Positions 61,645 to 64,000 of a DNA stretch of 64,000 bases are shown in pieces (position 1 is the stretch's first letter; every line of letters begins with the position of its first letter). Made by a program: the position numbers and the translations under genes. This DNA comes from Planktotalea arctica (lineage in GTDB: Bacteria > Pseudomonadota > Alphaproteobacteria > Rhodobacterales > Rhodobacteraceae). The notes beneath the pieces are model-generated. The model was not told the DNA's origin and did no database searches. It was given only the letters and a program-made list of their open reading frames with translations. Location: the NCBI RefSeq assembly GCF_002105285.1, contig NZ_MUHR01000013.1, forward strand, positions 167,816-231,815, read 5' to 3'.

Positions 61645-63557
61645 TGTCACAAAAACACTTGAGCATCTCTCGAATTGAACGACGCCGCTCCACAGGGAAC
61701 ACAGAATTATTGGAATTTCAAACTGGCGTAAATTTGCTAGTTGGCCCGCCCAATGCAGGCAAAACCAAGTGGCTTCAGACGCTTGATTTCTTGTTCGGCG
61801 ACACCGGTGGGAACCCATATGAAGCAGACGAAGAAACAGATTTGGCCGACAAATACGATGCTGCCAGTGTCTACTTGAAAATTGGTGATGACGAGTTCGC
61901 GGTTGAGCGGCGGTGGCAGGAGGCCGGAGCTCGCTCAAAGGTATTCGTAGACGGTGACGGAAAGTCGGGCCAAGAATTCCAGCATTGGCTGATGGGCAAA
62001 CTAGATATCCCAATCCTGCACTTCCCAAAGGGAAATCCAATGTCAGGCCAAACTTGGCCGGAATTAAGCTTCCGAATGCTGCTTAGGCATATTTACCGCC
62101 AACAGAGGTTTTGGAGTGATCTCGCAGATAAACAGCCAGAGAGAGAACAACATGCATGCTTGCTCCAATTTCTGGGCTTAGCGGAGGCAATCTACACTGA
62201 GGACTACGGGACACTCATACAGCTTAGGATCGACCTTGGGAAATTGGTCGCAAGAAAAGAGCAATACAGTGAAACACTTAATGATGTTGCACGGGACATC
62301 TTGGCCGACCCTGGAATGACCGTTAGCATCACCAGTGCATCACTGGTTGCAGCGCACGAACGACTTTCTGAAGAAGTAACCGGGCTTCGCGAACGCCGTA
62401 TAGAAATTCTTGAAAGAAGTTCAAATTCGGAGATAGCTCCTGAATTTCGGGGGCATCTCAACAAGCTTGGGGAACGTCGTGCTACCTTGCTGACTGGACT
62501 TGAAAGGAGTCGGGAAGAGCTCAAAAAAGCGCAAGAGCGAACCGAAGAAATGAAGCGTTACCAACAACAGCTTTCTGACGAGTTGTCACGCATACAGCGT
62601 GCTGAAGATGCGGGCGCCGTCATCTCGGACATTCGAATAAGTCACTGCCCAGCCTGTGACCAAACAGTTAAATCGGTCAGTGCAAAAAGTGATAACTGTT
62701 TTCTATGCCACCAACATTTACCATCAGAGCCAGTTGTCGAAGGACTTGGAAAGGTTCGACTTCGTTTTGAACGAGATCGCCTAAAGGGGGAGTTGGACGA
62801 AGTCGAGAGCCTAGTCGGCCTCCTCTCCAAAGATGTCACTCGGTTTTCGGCAGAAATCTTCAGAAATGAGGAAGAGCTCAGGAGTGTTGAAAGAGAACTT
62901 GAGCCTTCCAGGCAAGCTGTATCAGCGGTTTCACAGGAGGAAATCAGCGCGATAGACGTGAAACTGGGTGAGGCGATTGAGCGCGAAAGACAACTAGGTA
63001 GGGTTGGTGCGGCTGTAGATCTTGGTAAGGGCCTTGATGCAAAGATAGAAGCTCTTGAAAAGAAAATCGCACCTCTGAAGAAATCAGTGGATTCCTTGTC
63101 TAATTCATTAGATTACGACGCTGCGGCTGACATGCTTGAAAACGGCATGAACGACTACCTAAATTCTCTTAACTTACATCGTCCGGGTTCTTGGCGACAT
63201 AGTGGGATCAGTGTGGATTTAACAAAATCTGGCTTCAACTTTAGAGTTGGGAGACGTCGCTGGCAATCGGCTCTGGGAGGTACAGACTCGTTGTATTTTC
63301 TTATGGCGTACCACTATGGCTTGTTATCTTTAAGCAACAAACTCGATTGTCATTATCCAGGTTTGTCCATCATTGATGTACCTGGTGAATTCTCTGGCGA
63401 AGCTATCGCAGACAAGGAAAACTTCATTGTCCAGCCTTTTGTTGAGTTAATGAAACAAGACGACTTTGCAAGTGTGCAACTCATTATTACTGGCGCCGCA
63501 TTCGAAAACCTTGATGGCGCAAAATTCCAGAGAATGACGGAGATTTACCTTTCTTAG
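61644..63557 (+). CDS. Rad50/SMC-like ABC ATPase of a three-component system
   Basis: 637 aa. Walker A is GPPNAGKT (residues 34-41). Long coiled-coil arms (about 195-320 and 380-500) flank a C335-x2-C338 ... C352-x2-C355 cluster. Near the C-terminus the signature-like ALGGTDSLYFLMAYHYGL and Walker B-like LSIIDVPGEFSGE occur. Two CxxC pairs within one chain would form a zinc ribbon rather than the shared Rad50 hook. The ATPase is expected to sense phage or DNA structure and gate the effector. Confidence 0.8.
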   Translation: MSQKHLSISRIERRRSTGNTELLEFQTGVNLLVGPPNAGKTKWLQTLDFLFGDTGGNPYEADEETDLADKYDAASVYLKIGDDEFAVERRWQEAGARSKVFVDGDGKSGQEFQHWLMGKLDIPILHFPKGNPMSGQTWPELSFRMLLRHIYRQQRFWSDLADKQPEREQHACLLQFLGLAEAIYTEDYGTLIQLRIDLGKLVARKEQYSETLNDVARDILADPGMTVSITSASLVAAHERLSEEVTGLRERRIEILERSSNSEIAPEFRGHLNKLGERRATLLTGLERSREELKKAQERTEEMKRYQQQLSDELSRIQRAEDAGAVISDIRISHCPACDQTVKSVSAKSDNCFLCHQHLPSEPVVEGLGKVRLRFERDRLKGELDEVESLVGLLSKDVTRFSAEIFRNEEELRSVERELEPSRQAVSAVSQEEISAIDVKLGEAIERERQLGRVGAAVDLGKGLDAKIEALEKKIAPLKKSVDSLSNSLDYDAAADMLENGMNDYLNSLNLHRPGSWRHSGISVDLTKSGFNFRVGRRRWQSALGGTDSLYFLMAYHYGLLSLSNKLDCHYPGLSIIDVPGEFSGEAIADKENFIVQPFVELMKQDDFASVQLIITGAAFENLDGAKFQRMTEIYLS

Positions 63558-63905
63558 ATTTTCGTCTGCCGCATAAACCGCAACGTGAACCTGACCATGT
63601 AATCCGGACATTTCAGGTGAGGAAGTCAGTCCCTTCTGAGATATGCGGTTAATTCCAATGCGCAGTATGATGCACGAACGAACATGATGATCGGCCACAC
63701 CCTAGCGTGTCAACCTTATGATCCGGTTCTGATATGGGTCAATTGGGTCCGTGGATATGCTGGGCAAGACGCAGATCGAGGCAGCAAGTAGCACCTAAAG
63801 ATGCCGCAGAGGAGGGCCGGGTCGGGAACGTACGTGGCCCTTTGTGGCGATTCAGTGGTAAGAAGGATGAGCGATTGATGACGGCGTCCTAGGCGTGGGT
63901 GCGGG
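63558..63905. other. 348-bp stretch without a recognised gene
   Basis: No convincing CDS or RNA gene. The sequence becomes GC-richer than the preceding operon, in keeping with a junction before the terminal repeats. Confidence 0.45.
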
Positions 63906-63993
63906 TTTCACTAATTCCCGGACACGGATTTCAGTAAATCCCGGACAGGCGTTTCAGTAATTACCGGACAGGTATTTCACTAATTCCCGGACA
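63906..63993. repeat. Four direct repeats of 19 bp with 23-bp period
   Basis: Units at 63906-63924, 63929-63947, 63952-63970 and 63975-63993, consensus TTTCASTAATTCCCGGACA, each separated by 4 nt. More copies may lie beyond the window. Constant spacing suggests plasmid iterons or the multiple terminal repeats of an IS21-like element. Confidence 0.75.
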
Positions 63994-64000
63994 GCTCTGG

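Noticed and set aside
63906..63993. CRISPR array
   Set aside because: Repeats are 19 bp with only 4-nt gaps, too short for spacers, and no cas gene is nearby.

Overview
The window looks like part of an alphaproteobacterial replicon, most likely from the Rhodobacteraceae (Roseobacter-type). I infer this from the high GC content, the FNR-like palindromes, a BLH/SQR sulfide operon, and a conjugative-element backbone (RlxS-type relaxase, TraF, RepA, DUF2840, DUF736, DUF2285, ParB, DUF932) that is common in Rhizobiales and Rhodobacterales. No rRNA, tRNA or CRISPR array was seen.

Region 1 (1-5158, minus strand) is an alternative N-type ATP synthase operon in the order atpD-C-Q-R-B-E-F-A. It runs off the left edge inside atpA. 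Its c subunit carries the paired carboxylates and Thr/Tyr pattern expected for Na+ coupling.

Region 2 (5.2-35.2 kb) is a stress, redox, metal and sulfur island: cupin, DUF883/holin-like pair, permease with a mini-thioredoxin, CDF exporter, ABC/HlyD efflux, CbpA/CbpM, P1B ATPase, cytochrome b, sulfide oxidation operon (DUF2892, two YeeE/YedE proteins, persulfide dioxygenase-like MBL, PTP-SQR fusion, SulP), DedA, 1-Cys peroxiredoxin, TrxC, universal stress protein, EEP nuclease with PLD, DJ-1/PfpI and MFS. Twelve 14-bp palindromes of FNR/Anr type, roughly YTGAT-N4-ATCAR, sit in the intergenic gaps, often 60-80 nt before a start codon. Much of the island, possibly including the N-ATPase, may be one oxygen-responsive regulon. 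A 2,510-bp IS1595-family element carrying three passenger genes has recently interrupted a CurA-like oxidoreductase gene. A PLD gene and a BON gene are frameshifted.

Region 3 (35.4-53 kb, almost all minus strand) is an integrative/conjugative or plasmid backbone. It holds a CopG-like protein, TraG, relaxase, transglycosylase, TraF, RepA with iteron-like repeats inside its gene, and a control cassette resembling QseC-QseM-FseA-RdfS of ICEMlSymR7A. In that cassette the FseA-like gene is split at a TTT-CCC-G site that fits +1 programmed frameshifting. Further upstream are a DUF2493 protein, a Toprim protein, ParB and DUF932. The trb mating-pair genes expected after copG are absent from the window.

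Region 4 (53-64 kb) is accessory. It holds an AbiE-type toxin-antitoxin pair with a three-site operator, an alpha/beta hydrolase beside an alpha/beta hydrolase-LuxR fusion regulator, a DUF1992 protein, a predicted PD-(D/E)XK protein, and a tightly overlapped three-gene operon (nuclease-like effector, small middle component, Rad50-like ATPase) that looks like an ABC-3C defence system. The window ends in four 23-bp-period direct repeats that may be iterons or the end of an IS21-like element.
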